Source of the DNA: Bacillus subtilis
GTDB lineage: Bacteria > Bacillota > Bacilli > Bacillales > Bacillaceae_C
Direction: 5' to 3'
NCBI RefSeq assembly: GCF_008764245.1
Contig: NZ_VTQV01000010.1
Coordinates: forward strand, 32,649-96,648
DNA length: 64,000 nucleotides
Shown here: one piece after another, positions 27,447-36,112 of the stretch
Layout: the number at the start of each line of letters is the position of its first letter
How positions within the stretch are numbered: the first letter of the stretch is position 1
Program-made: the position numbers and the translations under genes
The notes under the pieces: generated by a model
The model's database searches: none
Seen by the model: the letters and a program-made list of their open reading frames with translations, nothing else
Told to the model about the DNA's origin: nothing

Positions 27447-29201
27447 TTATACTGGATGTTCAATAAAAATTGTGGTTCCCCAACCTTTTTTACTCCTGAT
27501 AATAAAAATGTAATTGTTATTAAACACTAGTGATAAACGCTTTTTAATATTGGCTAAACCAATATGATTTGTGACATATTCATCTTTATCAAGTTCAGCA
27601 TGTAATTGATGCAAGGCATGTTTACTCATTCCTTGTCCATTATCAGTAATGCGGAATCTCACATTATTATTTCTTCGCTCTATTTTTATCCTGATCTTAC
27701 TTGTGCGCTCGCCGTGGGTCCCATGCTTAAGGCAGTTTTCTAATATGGGTTGTAATATGAATTTCAAGACTTGCTGATTAAGATCAGTCTGGTTATATTC
27801 CCAGTATATATGAAAATCACTTTGGGATCGTATTCTCATGATCTTTACATAATTTTTAGCATTTTCAATCTCCTCTTTCAAGGTCACTGTATGTTTTTTG
27901 GTTCTTAACGAGAAATTTAGAATATCGGTTAATGTTTCCAACATCTCAGTTACTTTATTTGGTTTCCCAGTTAAAGCTATTGCCCTCCAATAAATAATAG
28001 CAAGTGTATTCGACAAGAAATGAGGATTAATCTGATTATGCAAAGCAGATAACTCTGCTGATTGAAGTTGATACTTTTGTTCGCTTAATTCTTTTTCAAG
28101 GTTGTTTTGGTATATATAATTTTTTAAAATTCCTTTGACAATGAAATGATATTCATTGTCCTTGAATGAGATATGGTTGGTTAAGTTTTCTTTCTTTTGA
28201 TTCGTCATATTTAAGATCGTGATAATATCACTAATATGTCGGGCATTTTTTCGGGATAAATAGTAGATGATTGCAATTCCTATAATAAAAGATAAGCAGG
28301 CAAAAACGATGGTTAATAATCGTAACTGATTGGGGATCCAGTAAATAATATTCTTTTCAACAATGGAGTAGTATCTAAGATGATCATTCTTCGAATGAAG
28401 TTGGTTCACAATATAGGCTTTATGATCCATTTTAACTTCAAATGTTTGTTGATCATTTGCGAGATCCCAATCTTCTAGATTTAACATTTCACTATTTTTA
28501 TTGCCATATAATTTGTTATTCTGATCATCTAAGACAAAAATGCTTTGATTATGATAATTATTCCATTCATTGATTAAGTCTTCAAAATAATCTTGATGTA
28601 TATTTAGGACGATCAAACCTTCAGAAGTAGGTGCATTCGTTTTGAACACATTTTTAAATACGGTGATAACCGGTTTTGGGTCTTCGAATGGAAATTGTGC
28701 CACCTTTCTATTTTTTATCCAAATATTCTCTTCGGTGGATGTGGGGTCAAACTCGTCAAACCAAGACTGGTCATTCATGGTATCCATTGACGTAACCCCT
28801 GTTTGGGATGTTAAGACACGATTTTTCGTATTCGTGTAAAATACATAAATGGAATGAATATAAGGTGTGGCAATTTCTTTTCGCCGTAGTGTCCCTTCCC
28901 GGTACTGCAGTTTCTGGTTTTGAGTGAGAGTTAAGTAATCAGAATCTAAAATATCTTGAAGAGAAAGGATAATATCAGGATTCCAGTTGTAATCCAAGTT
29001 TAACAAGTGCATTTCATTTAATACAATATTTGTTTGCTGCTCTAGCTGTTGTAAGGCATTAAAGTTATTACTCGTAATGGATTCCTTCATATATTTATCT
29101 GTGACGACTATGGCAAATGATCCTAAAATGAACAAGGGAATTAGTAAAGGAAAAAGAAATAGCAAAGTATTCTTCAATAAGAATTTTCTATTGCTAATCA
29201 C
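27447..29201 (-). CDS. YesM-type sensor histidine kinase
   Basis: A 584-aa membrane kinase with two membrane segments (about residues 10-33 and 292-314) flanking an extracellular Cache-like sensor domain. A cytoplasmic His_kinase domain follows with NQINPHFLSNTLAIIYW (phosphoacceptor His near 390) and an ATPase domain with LENCLKHG and DNGQGMS. It is cotranscribed after its response regulator, with ATGA start/stop overlap. The 3' end touches the repeat array. It probably senses a plant-polysaccharide oligosaccharide for the divergent YesO/P/Q-type importer (inference from B. subtilis yesLMNOPQ). Confidence 0.9.
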   Translation of the reverse strand: MISNRKFLLKNTLLFLFPLLIPLFILGSFAIVVTDKYMKESITSNNFNALQQLEQQTNIVLNEMHLLNLDYNWNPDIILSLQDILDSDYLTLTQNQKLQYREGTLRRKEIATPYIHSIYVFYTNTKNRVLTSQTGVTSMDTMNDQSWFDEFDPTSTEENIWIKNRKVAQFPFEDPKPVITVFKNVFKTNAPTSEGLIVLNIHQDYFEDLINEWNNYHNQSIFVLDDQNNKLYGNKNSEMLNLEDWDLANDQQTFEVKMDHKAYIVNQLHSKNDHLRYYSIVEKNIIYWIPNQLRLLTIVFACLSFIIGIAIIYYLSRKNARHISDIITILNMTNQKKENLTNHISFKDNEYHFIVKGILKNYIYQNNLEKELSEQKYQLQSAELSALHNQINPHFLSNTLAIIYWRAIALTGKPNKVTEMLETLTDILNFSLRTKKHTVTLKEEIENAKNYVKIMRIRSQSDFHIYWEYNQTDLNQQVLKFILQPILENCLKHGTHGERTSKIRIKIERRNNNVRFRITDNGQGMSKHALHQLHAELDKDEYVTNHIGLANIKKRLSLVFNNNYIFIIRSKKGWGTTIFIEHPV

Positions 29202-29935
29202 AATGATACAGCCCTCTGATTTCGATATTCCCGTGGAGACACACCATAGTACTTTTTAAACATTCTAGTAAAACTCTTTGGATTGTTATAGCCTAATAGG
29301 TAACTAATCTCATAAGTTTTATAATGGTAATCCACCAAAAGTTCTGCGGCCTTCTTCATCCTAATCTCCGCTAAATAAGTAGAAAAGTTCATACCTGTCT
29401 TTTCTTTAAAAAATGTACTAATATAATTTGGAGACATTTTCAATAATTGGGATAAATCATCAAGTGTCACCTCTGCGTAATGCTCCTCTGTATACTTTTT
29501 AATGGTCTGAGTAATGTTTTCTGAGTAACTATTGGTTGTAGATTGGTTGTTGCTCCATTCTTGATCTAAATCTTTTTTGAGAACAGTAAAAACCTCTTCA
29601 ATTTCTTCGTACTTTCCTGGCTTTACAATATAATCTCTTACCCCATATTTAAGGGCATTTTGTGCATAATGAAAGTCTTTATATCCACTTAGAAAAATAG
29701 TTTGAATAGGAAATTTCCTTTCCTTAATTTCCCTAGCTAATTCAATCCCATCCATTACAGGCATTCGAATATCTGTTAATACGACATCTATCGGATTTTC
29801 TTTCAAAAACTCAAGGGCTTGTTGTCCGTTTTCACAATCATGTATAACAGCAAAGCCAAGGTTGTTCCATGGGAAGTAATTTCTTAAACCGAAACGAATT
29901 TCTTGCTCATCATCAACAAGAAGTATTTTGTACAT
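29198..29935 (-). CDS. YesN-type AraC response regulator
   Basis: A 245-aa regulator. The receiver domain has VDDE at residues 7-10, phospho-acceptor D55 (VLTDIRMP) and K105 (VKPGKYEE). A C-terminal AraC helix-turn-helix follows (about 145-240, LGYNNPKSFTRMFKKYYG). Strong GGAAGGAG site. It is shorter than typical YesN proteins because the linker between domains is brief. It is divergent from the DUF624 gene and importer at 30,142-33,983, which it likely activates. Confidence 0.92.
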   Translation of the reverse strand: MYKILLVDDEQEIRFGLRNYFPWNNLGFAVIHDCENGQQALEFLKENPIDVVLTDIRMPVMDGIELAREIKERKFPIQTIFLSGYKDFHYAQNALKYGVRDYIVKPGKYEEIEEVFTVLKKDLDQEWSNNQSTTNSYSENITQTIKKYTEEHYAEVTLDDLSQLLKMSPNYISTFFKEKTGMNFSTYLAEIRMKKAAELLVDYHYKTYEISYLLGYNNPKSFTRMFKKYYGVSPREYRNQRAVSL

Positions 29936-30003
29936 ATCGAAGCTCCTTCCGCGAAAAAAGGTATCATATTTTATGGAACAAGAGAAGAAAAGATACTTTT
30001 ATA

Positions 30004-30018
30004 TGTAAACGCTTAACA
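30004..30018 (+). promoter_or_regulatory. cre-like element in the divergent promoter region
   Basis: TGTAAACGCTTAACA resembles a CcpA site with an extra base in the right half. It is located between the response-regulator gene and the yesL-like gene. Confidence 0.35.
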
Positions 30019-30168
30019 TATTGGTGATTATAAGTAATAGAATGCCTTTTTTTGATTGGAAAATTACTATACTCTTTTTATACAGTCATTTTAATGGAAA
30101 TGAAGAACAATATCAACTAATGGTGGAAGAGGTGACAAACCATACTTCAAACAAAATTAACGGAAACC

Positions 30169-30777
30169 GTGTATGTGTTTTGTGTTTACGTATTGAAGCT
30201 CGTTTATGTAAATCTTTTGTGGTTCCTTTTCACCTTATTGGGTCTCGGTATACTTGGCATTTTCCCAGCGACCGTAGCGCTTTGTAAAATACAACAGCAG
30301 TGGTTAACACAGAAAAATGAGTCTACCCCTATATTTATCTTATATTGGCAAGAATATAAGCAAAATTTTTTAAGAGTCAATATGTTAGCGGTTACCTTGT
30401 TCGTTATTGGGTTTATTATCTACTTTGATTTAAGGTTTTTTGTACAAAAAGGAGGGATGATCAATCAAATTATCAGTTTAGGTATCTATATTATATCTGT
30501 TTGGTATTTGATTGTCTTAATGTATATCTTACCCACGTATACCACATACCAACTAAAACTACACAAATATATTCAATATGCTTTTATTATCGGAATGTTA
30601 AATCCATTGAAAACCCTTGGATTAGCCGTTGCTGCAGGAGGCATGATGTATCTATCCTTATATTTTCCACAAATTTTGTTTTCGGTGGGGGTGAGTCTAA
30701 CCTTTTTCATTATCATGATTGTAGGTGGTCAAGCCATCCATCGGGTCACCGTGCTTAAGGAAAGTTTCAGCAAATAA
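30169..30777 (+). CDS. DUF624 (YesL-like) membrane protein
   Basis: A 202-aa protein with five or six membrane segments. The YesL/DUF624 signature is present near the N-terminus (KLVYVNLLWFLFTLLGLGIL, then FPATVAL). DUF624 proteins accompany YesMN-type importers in Bacillales; their function is unknown. The start is problematic. The GTG at 30,169 lacks a ribosome binding site, whereas AGAGGTG at 30,128-30,134 stands seven bases before an in-frame ATA at 30,142, which would add LQTKLTET and give a family-typical N-terminus. A longer out-of-frame ORF upstream (30,121) is a shadow. Confidence 0.8.
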   Translation: MYVFCVYVLKLVYVNLLWFLFTLLGLGILGIFPATVALCKIQQQWLTQKNESTPIFILYWQEYKQNFLRVNMLAVTLFVIGFIIYFDLRFFVQKGGMINQIISLGIYIISVWYLIVLMYILPTYTTYQLKLHKYIQYAFIIGMLNPLKTLGLAVAAGGMMYLSLYFPQILFSVGVSLTFFIIMIVGGQAIHRVTVLKESFSK

Positions 30778-30802
30778 TGAAGGAATAAAAGGGGAGAGAA
30801 AA

Positions 30803-32122
30803 ATGCACAGGAAAAGGAAATATTGGATCGCTATAATCCTATTATGTTTAACCATTGGTATGTTGGCAGGTTGTAATTCAAAAAAGGGAAACTCTGGCGG
30901 TAAGTCTGATGGAGATCAAGTAGAGTTACGAATGGTATGGTGGGGTTCACAGGACCGACATGATCGCACGCTGAAAGTGATAGATCAGTACATGGAAGAA
31001 AACCCCAATGTAACGATTTCCCCTGAGTTTACAGGATGGGATGGTTATTGGGAAAAGATGGCAACACAAGCGGCAGGGGGGAATTTACCGGATATTGTAC
31101 AAATGGATTATAAATATTTATCAGAATATGTAGGAAAAGGATTGCTAGCAGATTTAAATCCTTTTGTAGAAAATGGTGCACTTGACTTAAGTGATGTGGA
31201 AGATACCTATATTGATGGTGGGAAACTTGATGACAAACTGTATGCGGTCAATATTGGGGCCAATGCTCATGCCATTCTGTTGGATAAAGCCATGTTTGAA
31301 AAAGCCGATGTACCTGTATTAGAACCTGGTTATACATGGGAAGATTTAAAGGATGTGGCCCAACAATTATCGGATAACTTGGGAGATGGTGTGTACGGTG
31401 TTCAACCGCATGCAGGCGTTATGGGATTCAAGCATTATTTACGCGAACATGGAAAGTGGTTATATAATGATGAAGGTACCGGATTAGGTTATGAGGATGA
31501 TCAATTACTCATTGATTTTCTACAAATAACTGTAGATATGTTGGAATCTGGAGCGGCTGCACCACCTGATGTATTTAAAGCTGCTGGTGGCAATGTTGAA
31601 CAATTACCGATCATTAATGAAAAAACGGCCATTGTGACGGATTTCCATAGTAATCAATTGATTGCCGTTGAAGCGGCTGCTGGTAGACCACTAGATTTAA
31701 TGATTCAACCCATGCTAGAGGGTGGAGAATTGGGTCATTATATTAAACCAGGACAGTTCCTCTCTGTGTCGGCGCATTCCAAAGAGCAGGAAGAGGCTGC
31801 GAAATTTATCAGCTATTTTACAAATAGTATAGAAGCCAATGAAATATTAGATGCTGAACGTGGTGTTCCAATCGCAACGAAAGTTCGAGAACATTTAAAA
31901 GATAAAGCATCTGAAGCAGGGGAGAAGATGTTTGAATATGTAGAACTTGCTGGGGAATACAGTCGTGACATTGATCCACCAGACCCACGAGGTTCAACAG
32001 AAATCGAAACATTATTCGAGAACGAAGTAGCAGACCCAATTTATTATGGAGAAATTACACCCGAAAAGGCTGCAGAAAACTTTAGAAAGAAAGCATCAGA
32101 TATATTAGCTAAAAATAAGTAA
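30803..32122 (+). CDS. ABC importer solute-binding lipoprotein (YesO-like)
   Basis: A 439-aa CUT1 receptor. Signal peptide with the lipobox GMLAGC (Cys24), Ser/Gly-rich linker, then a binding domain beginning VELRMVWWGSQDRHDRTLKV and containing NLPDIVQMDYKYLSEYV, as in YesO-type receptors. The ATG at 30,803 follows GGGGAG; the frame continues upstream into yesL but without a start site. The first gene of a receptor-permease-permease set. The ligand would be a pectin-derived or similar oligosaccharide by analogy with YesO (inference). Confidence 0.9.
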   Translation: MHRKRKYWIAIILLCLTIGMLAGCNSKKGNSGGKSDGDQVELRMVWWGSQDRHDRTLKVIDQYMEENPNVTISPEFTGWDGYWEKMATQAAGGNLPDIVQMDYKYLSEYVGKGLLADLNPFVENGALDLSDVEDTYIDGGKLDDKLYAVNIGANAHAILLDKAMFEKADVPVLEPGYTWEDLKDVAQQLSDNLGDGVYGVQPHAGVMGFKHYLREHGKWLYNDEGTGLGYEDDQLLIDFLQITVDMLESGAAAPPDVFKAAGGNVEQLPIINEKTAIVTDFHSNQLIAVEAAAGRPLDLMIQPMLEGGELGHYIKPGQFLSVSAHSKEQEEAAKFISYFTNSIEANEILDAERGVPIATKVREHLKDKASEAGEKMFEYVELAGEYSRDIDPPDPRGSTEIETLFENEVADPIYYGEITPEKAAENFRKKASDILAKNK

Positions 32123-32130
32123 GATCGTCT

Positions 32131-32154
32131 GAAGCCATCTCCTTTGATGGCTTC
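32131..32154 (+). other. Hairpin between receptor and permease genes
   Basis: GAAGCCATC/GATGGCTTC with a 6-nt loop and a weak T-rich tail, in the 62-nt gap. Typical of partial terminators or mRNA stabilisers that let the receptor be made in excess over the channel. Confidence 0.75.
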
Positions 32155-32184
32155 TCGATTATAATAAATGGGAGGTAGGACAAG

Positions 32185-33135
32185 GTGGCTGGAAAAATAG
32201 CTGGAGAGATAAAAAAACCGCAACACTTACACCAACCAAATAAACCGCAAAGCCGCTTAAAGGATGATTTAATCGGTTTCGGCTTTATCGCACCATGGTT
32301 AATCGGTTTTGTAGGTTTCATTGTTGGACCTATGATTGCGTCTTTATATTTTTCCTTTACCAATTATGATTTATTATCTGAGCCTACCTGGATTGGCTTG
32401 GATAATTATATTAAGATGTTTACGAATGATGCCCGTTTTTGGCAAGCGATCAAAATTACCTTTATATTTGTATTTGTTAGTATGCCCCTTAAACTAGCAT
32501 TTGCCCTTTTTGTTGCGATGTTATTTAATACAAATCGCCGTGGGGTAGGATTATACCGTACATTATATTATATTCCATCAATTCTAGGTGGGAGTGTAGC
32601 CATTGCGGTCGTGTGGAAGCAACTTTTTGGTGGAGAGGGTGCGGTAAATGATATACTATCCATTTTTGGTATCCCGTCCATTAGTTGGGTCACAAGCCCA
32701 GATTTTGCTCTTTCTACATTAATTTTGTTAGTTGTTTGGCAATTTGGTTCGCCAATGCTTATTTTCCTAGCAGGTTTGAAGGCGATTCCTAATGAACTGT
32801 ATGAGGCGGCTGCTGTGGATGGGGCCAACCCTATTTTGCGATTTATGAAAATTACACTACCAATGCTGTCACCTGTTATATTCTTTAACTTAGTTATGCA
32901 AACGATTCAAGGATTTATGGCTTTTACACAAAGCTTTTTAATCACAGCGGGTGGGCCAATGGATCGTACTTTATTCTATGCGGTGTATTTATATGAGAAA
33001 GCATTCGGTCATTTTGACATGGGCTATGCTTCTGCATTAGCTTGGATATTGTTACTTATTTGTGCTGTTTTTACAGCCTTTATTTTCCGAACTGCGAAAA
33101 GTTGGGTTTATTATGAGTCAGAAGGAGGGAGATGA
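32185..33135 (+). CDS. ABC sugar importer permease (YesP-like)
   Basis: A 316-aa CUT1 permease with a cytoplasmic N-terminal extension (about 30 residues rich in Lys, Gln and Pro) and six membrane segments. The EAA loop YEAAAVDGANPILRFM is near residue 208. A GTG start follows GGGAGG. It overlaps the next permease by 4 nt (ATGA), so the two are translationally coupled. Confidence 0.9.
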   Translation: MAGKIAGEIKKPQHLHQPNKPQSRLKDDLIGFGFIAPWLIGFVGFIVGPMIASLYFSFTNYDLLSEPTWIGLDNYIKMFTNDARFWQAIKITFIFVFVSMPLKLAFALFVAMLFNTNRRGVGLYRTLYYIPSILGGSVAIAVVWKQLFGGEGAVNDILSIFGIPSISWVTSPDFALSTLILLVVWQFGSPMLIFLAGLKAIPNELYEAAAVDGANPILRFMKITLPMLSPVIFFNLVMQTIQGFMAFTQSFLITAGGPMDRTLFYAVYLYEKAFGHFDMGYASALAWILLLICAVFTAFIFRTAKSWVYYESEGGR

Positions 33136-33983
33136 AGTTGAAAAAGAATAAAACTTTAAAAACCTTTATTTATCATGGCTGTATTTTGGTTTTAGGCTTA
33201 TTGATGATTTATCCTATATTATGGACGATTGCAAGCTCATTAAAGCCGGAAAGTGAAATCTTTCGAAATGCGGTCTCCTTAATTCCTTCTGAGTGGAAAT
33301 GGGAGAATTATGCGACAGGTTGGAAAGGTTTTGGGAACTTAAGCTTTTCGACTTTTTTTCTTAATTCTACATTTGTTACAACGATGGTGGTCATCGGGAC
33401 TTTATTTTCTTCAACTTTAGTTGCATTTGGTTTTGCTAGGCTTAAATTTCGTTTTCGTACACCTTTATTTGTATGTATGATCATAACGTTAATGTTACCT
33501 TCACAAGTAACCTTAATTCCGCAATATATTTTATTTCATAATTTAGGGTGGGTGAATACGTATTTACCTTTAATAGTACCTGCATTTATTGGAGGCACTC
33601 CTTTTTTTATCTTTCTAATGATCCAATTTATTAGGGGAATACCTAGAGAGTTAGATGAGGCAGCCTATATGGATGGTGCAACTACATTTGGCATTTTTTG
33701 GCGGGTAATTTTACCTTTAACTATCCCAGCTCTTGCCACTGTCGCAATCTTTTCTTTCTATTGGACATGGGATGATTTTATGACACCACTTGTTTATTTA
33801 AATGATACAAAATTATATACAGTTGCATTAGGTTTACAATTGTTTTCTGATCCTTCGTCTGTATCTGCATGGGGGCCAATGTTTGCGATGTCAGTAGCAT
33901 CCATCGTTCCTCAGTTACTTATTTTCTTGTTTTTTCAAAAGTATTTGGTAGAAGGAATTACGGCTGGGGGAGTGAAGGGTTAA
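33132..33983 (+). CDS. ABC sugar importer permease (YesQ-like)
   Basis: The 283-aa partner permease with six membrane segments, EAA loop DEAAYMDGATTFGIFW near residue 175 and the family C-terminus KYLVEGITAGGVKG. In B. subtilis the matching genes are followed by unsaturated galacturonyl hydrolases and rhamnogalacturonan lyases; here nothing catalytic follows, and the region next to it is repeat sequence. Confidence 0.9.
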   Translation: MKLKKNKTLKTFIYHGCILVLGLLMIYPILWTIASSLKPESEIFRNAVSLIPSEWKWENYATGWKGFGNLSFSTFFLNSTFVTTMVVIGTLFSSTLVAFGFARLKFRFRTPLFVCMIITLMLPSQVTLIPQYILFHNLGWVNTYLPLIVPAFIGGTPFFIFLMIQFIRGIPRELDEAAYMDGATTFGIFWRVILPLTIPALATVAIFSFYWTWDDFMTPLVYLNDTKLYTVALGLQLFSDPSSVSAWGPMFAMSVASIVPQLLIFLFFQKYLVEGITAGGVKG

Positions 33984-34068
33984 AAATGAATTGTTTTTCA
34001 CTAATTAACGTGTAAAAGTTATTCCGCTTTAACGGGCAGTAGACCCCCACTGCAAGATTATAGGAAAA

Positions 34069-34185
34069 GTGAAGGGGATTGTGCGAGGAGTAAGCGCGCA
34101 CATCTTCAAAAGAACGGTTCTAGAAAAAGAGAAAACCACCCTACGCCGTCAGAAGGTAAAGGGTGGTTCTCGAAAACAAAGGTAA
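34069..34185 (+). pseudogene. Decayed copy of the 48-aa toxin-like ORF
   Basis: This frame ends SAHIFKRTVLEKEKTTLRRQ plus a GGSRKQR tail and matches the ORF at 34,542 almost residue for residue, but the first seven or eight codons and the AAGGAGG site are gone. The only possible start is a GTG at 34,069 without a site. The surrounding 34,070-34,300 is a near duplicate of 34,570-34,800. Confidence 0.6.
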
Positions 34186-34245
34186 TTTTTTGACAACCAC
34201 CACCCTGACGGTAGAGGTTGCGGGAGAAGTGTTCGCTGCACTTCT
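34124..34245 (-). ncRNA. Predicted antisense RNA of the decayed copy
   Basis: On the minus strand TATAAT (complement of 34,252-34,257) would start transcription near 34,245. The RNA would end at a hairpin CCACCCT...AGGGTGG (34,136-34,166) followed by a pyrimidine run TTTTCTCTTTTT. Both signals are kept although the toxin frame they oppose is broken. Confidence 0.5.
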
Positions 34246-34541
34246 CTTTTTATTATATTCTCATTATGACATAAATAAACTAATAAAGGAAATGTAGAGG
34301 CGTTTTTACGTATTGAGTAAAACATCCAAGTTTTGCGGTATCCAGAGAGTTTCTCGATCGAAGATGTAAAGTCATATAATAATTTAGCCGTATTAGAAAT
34401 TTGCGTATAACGAGGAACGTTTGTTTTTATATCGGATAGCCATTTATATAAAAATATGATAATATCAAACTAGCAACCGGATATTGTTGGGGTGGTTGGT
34501 TGTCACTCTTCTTTCCATCTATGGATAAGGAGGTGATAACC

Positions 34542-34688
34542 ATGGAAGTTCTTGAATTTCTAGGAGAGGTTCTAAAGGGGATTGTGCGAGCAATAAGCGC
34601 ACACATCTTCAAAAGAACGGTTCTGGAAAAAGAGAAAACCACCCTGCGCCGTCACAAGCATAAGGGTGGCTCTCAAAAACAGAATTAA
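34542..34688 (+). CDS. Small basic peptide, putative type I toxin
   Basis: A 48-aa peptide, MEVLEFLGEVLKGIVRAISA followed by HIFKRTVLEKEKTTLRR and a GGSQKQN end. The first 23 residues form an amphipathic or hydrophobic helix, followed by a very basic tail, the form of small membrane-active toxins. It is preceded by AAGGAGGTGAT (34,527-34,537), a perfect anti-SD match. Its 3' third contains a hairpin that serves as terminator on the opposite strand (see antisense RNA), and its own terminator follows at 34,727-34,753. The architecture matches convergent 3'-overlapping type I systems such as txpA/ratA and bsrG/SR4. I cannot place the peptide in a named family, so the toxin function is inferred. 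Confidence 0.6.
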   Translation: MEVLEFLGEVLKGIVRAISAHIFKRTVLEKEKTTLRRHKHKGGSQKQN

Positions 34689-34747
34689 TTTTTGACAACC
34701 ACCACGCTGACGGTAGAGGTTGCGGGAGAAGTGTTCACAGCACTTCT
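34627..34747 (-). ncRNA. Predicted antisense (antitoxin) RNA
   Basis: The minus strand has TATAAT (complement of 34,754-34,759) with a weak TTTATT -35 about 16 bp upstream. A transcript of about 120 nt would begin with a 5' hairpin (AGAAGTG/CACTTCT), overlap the 3' third of the small ORF, and stop at CCACCCT...AGGGTGG (34,639-34,669) followed by TTTTCTCTTTTT. Promoter and terminator are both conserved in the duplicate at 34.1-34.25 kb, and the promoter also at the left window edge. Confidence 0.6.
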
Positions 34748-34753
34748 CTTTTT
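34727..34753 (+). terminator. Terminator of the toxin-like mRNA
   Basis: AGAAGTG-TTCACAG-CACTTCT followed by CTTTTTATT, 38 nt after the stop codon. The same element stands at 34,226-34,252. Confidence 0.75.
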
Positions 34754-34840
34754 ATTATATTCTCATTATGACATAAATAAACTAAAAAATAAAGGGGCGA
34801 TAATTTTTAGTTTATCGGCGGTCAGCACTTGTCGCTCATT

Positions 34841-35140
34841 TTAATTTATATCATCAGGCCGAAACATCAAAAATTGAACTTTCTGCTTGGTGGAGGGGCG
34901 AGTTGTTGTCCAAATATCTAGTCCCTGTTCCTCAATTTCTTCCATTAGGCTTTCTAAGGCGCCAGCTACGGCCAAATTTAAGATTGGATGTTGTCCCCAG
35001 CCGTCAATGCTTTCTTCCTCCCAGTAATAGAAACTTGTAAACGCATCATAATAATTCTCGTACTCTGTGTACGAAACTTGAATGCGCAAGCCCCTATGTG
35101 TCGTCCAAAACGTTCCTCCGTCCTTTGGTAATGGTTGCAT
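34841..35140 (-). CDS. Hypothetical protein
   Basis: A 99-aa acidic, tryptophan-rich protein starting MQPLPKDGGTFWTTHRGLRI. The ATG at 35,140 has GGAGGG six bases upstream; a longer frame to 35,182 lacks a site. No membrane segment or known motif is visible. It stands alone at the edge of the repeat region, transcribed toward it. I do not recognise the family. Confidence 0.6.
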   Translation of the reverse strand: MQPLPKDGGTFWTTHRGLRIQVSYTEYENYYDAFTSFYYWEEESIDGWGQHPILNLAVAGALESLMEEIEEQGLDIWTTTRPSTKQKVQFLMFRPDDIN

Positions 35141-35447
35141 TTTTATCCCTCCGATTTCGGTTTCCATGATACAACTCTCCATGCATATAATTGTATTCTA
35201 CTTAAGTGTTATGATTGTAAATACCTATGTCTATTATCTTATAGGGAAAAGAAGATTCCAAATCATTTGATTACCAATTTTACTTTTTCTGAAAAATTAG
35301 ATGTCAAAGGATCCACTGGCTAGCTGACATGAATAAGTTCATTTTCCATGTAAGTTTTATTCAGAAAAATTCCCACTACAGGGAGGGATATAACATTGAA
35401 AAGAATGATTGGAAACCATTATTGAAGCTTATACTCATTACCGTCAG

Positions 35448-36029
35448 TCAGATATTCTTCGTTCTACTTTTCCCCATCAATTTATACCATTTCTTAAAGA
35501 TAAATCTGCTTAGTTCAACCCATCCCCAGCTATATATGAATGAAAAAATGTAAATAAAACCTATAATTTTTATTGAAAGGGATTTACTGGCGATTGGTCC
35601 TAAAACGGGGAATTGGACAATGTATAAAAGGAAGCAAATTCCACCTAACAATAATAAAGACGTGAAAACGATGATACCGATTCGTCTTTGTAATATGTGA
35701 AGCGCTATCCCGATTCCTATACCTACTAGCCCGGTTGTAAACGGGAAAACAAAAAACTCGCTAGGTTGGATTAGAATTAGTAAAAGAATCGTCAAAACAT
35801 AACTTTGAAGCCCAAAGGAAATGGAAACCATGGTACAAATCAAAATAGGAGCAGTGGCAAAAGGACTGATTAAATATCCGACACCCGGCAGAAGATTTCC
35901 GGTTGACTGTAGGATAGCTGCAAGTGCCGAAAGAAGGGCGGTTAGTACAAGCTTTTTAGAATAAGAAAATGTTTTTAAATATTGATGAAGCTTGTATGAT
36001 TCATGTGATAAAATGCTAAACCAATACAT
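35448..36029 (-). CDS. Membrane protein, ECF S-component-like
   Basis: A 193-aa protein with five or six hydrophobic helices after a 25-residue soluble N-terminus. The stretch LVLTALLSALAAILQSTGNL, then LLPGVGYLISPFATAPILI, resembles the core of ECF-type substrate-binding membrane subunits and related Bacillus membrane proteins. AAGGAGAG precedes the ATG. No energising subunits are nearby. The assignment is tentative, and substrate is unknown. Confidence 0.55.
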   Translation of the reverse strand: MYWFSILSHESYKLHQYLKTFSYSKKLVLTALLSALAAILQSTGNLLPGVGYLISPFATAPILICTMVSISFGLQSYVLTILLLILIQPSEFFVFPFTTGLVGIGIGIALHILQRRIGIIVFTSLLLLGGICFLLYIVQFPVLGPIASKSLSIKIIGFIYIFSFIYSWGWVELSRFIFKKWYKLMGKSRTKNI

Positions 36030-36112
36030 AACTCTCTCCTTCGAGAATTTTTGGCTAATGCTGGATCTAGCTCCAGCGCCCAGCGACTATAGTATTAAGT
36101 AGAATATAATCG

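Noticed and set aside
26360..27463. Repetitive proteins encoded in the 26-27 kb array (several ORFs on both strands)
   Set aside because: The repeat period (~104 bp) is not a multiple of three, frames change register from unit to unit, and there are no ribosome binding sites.
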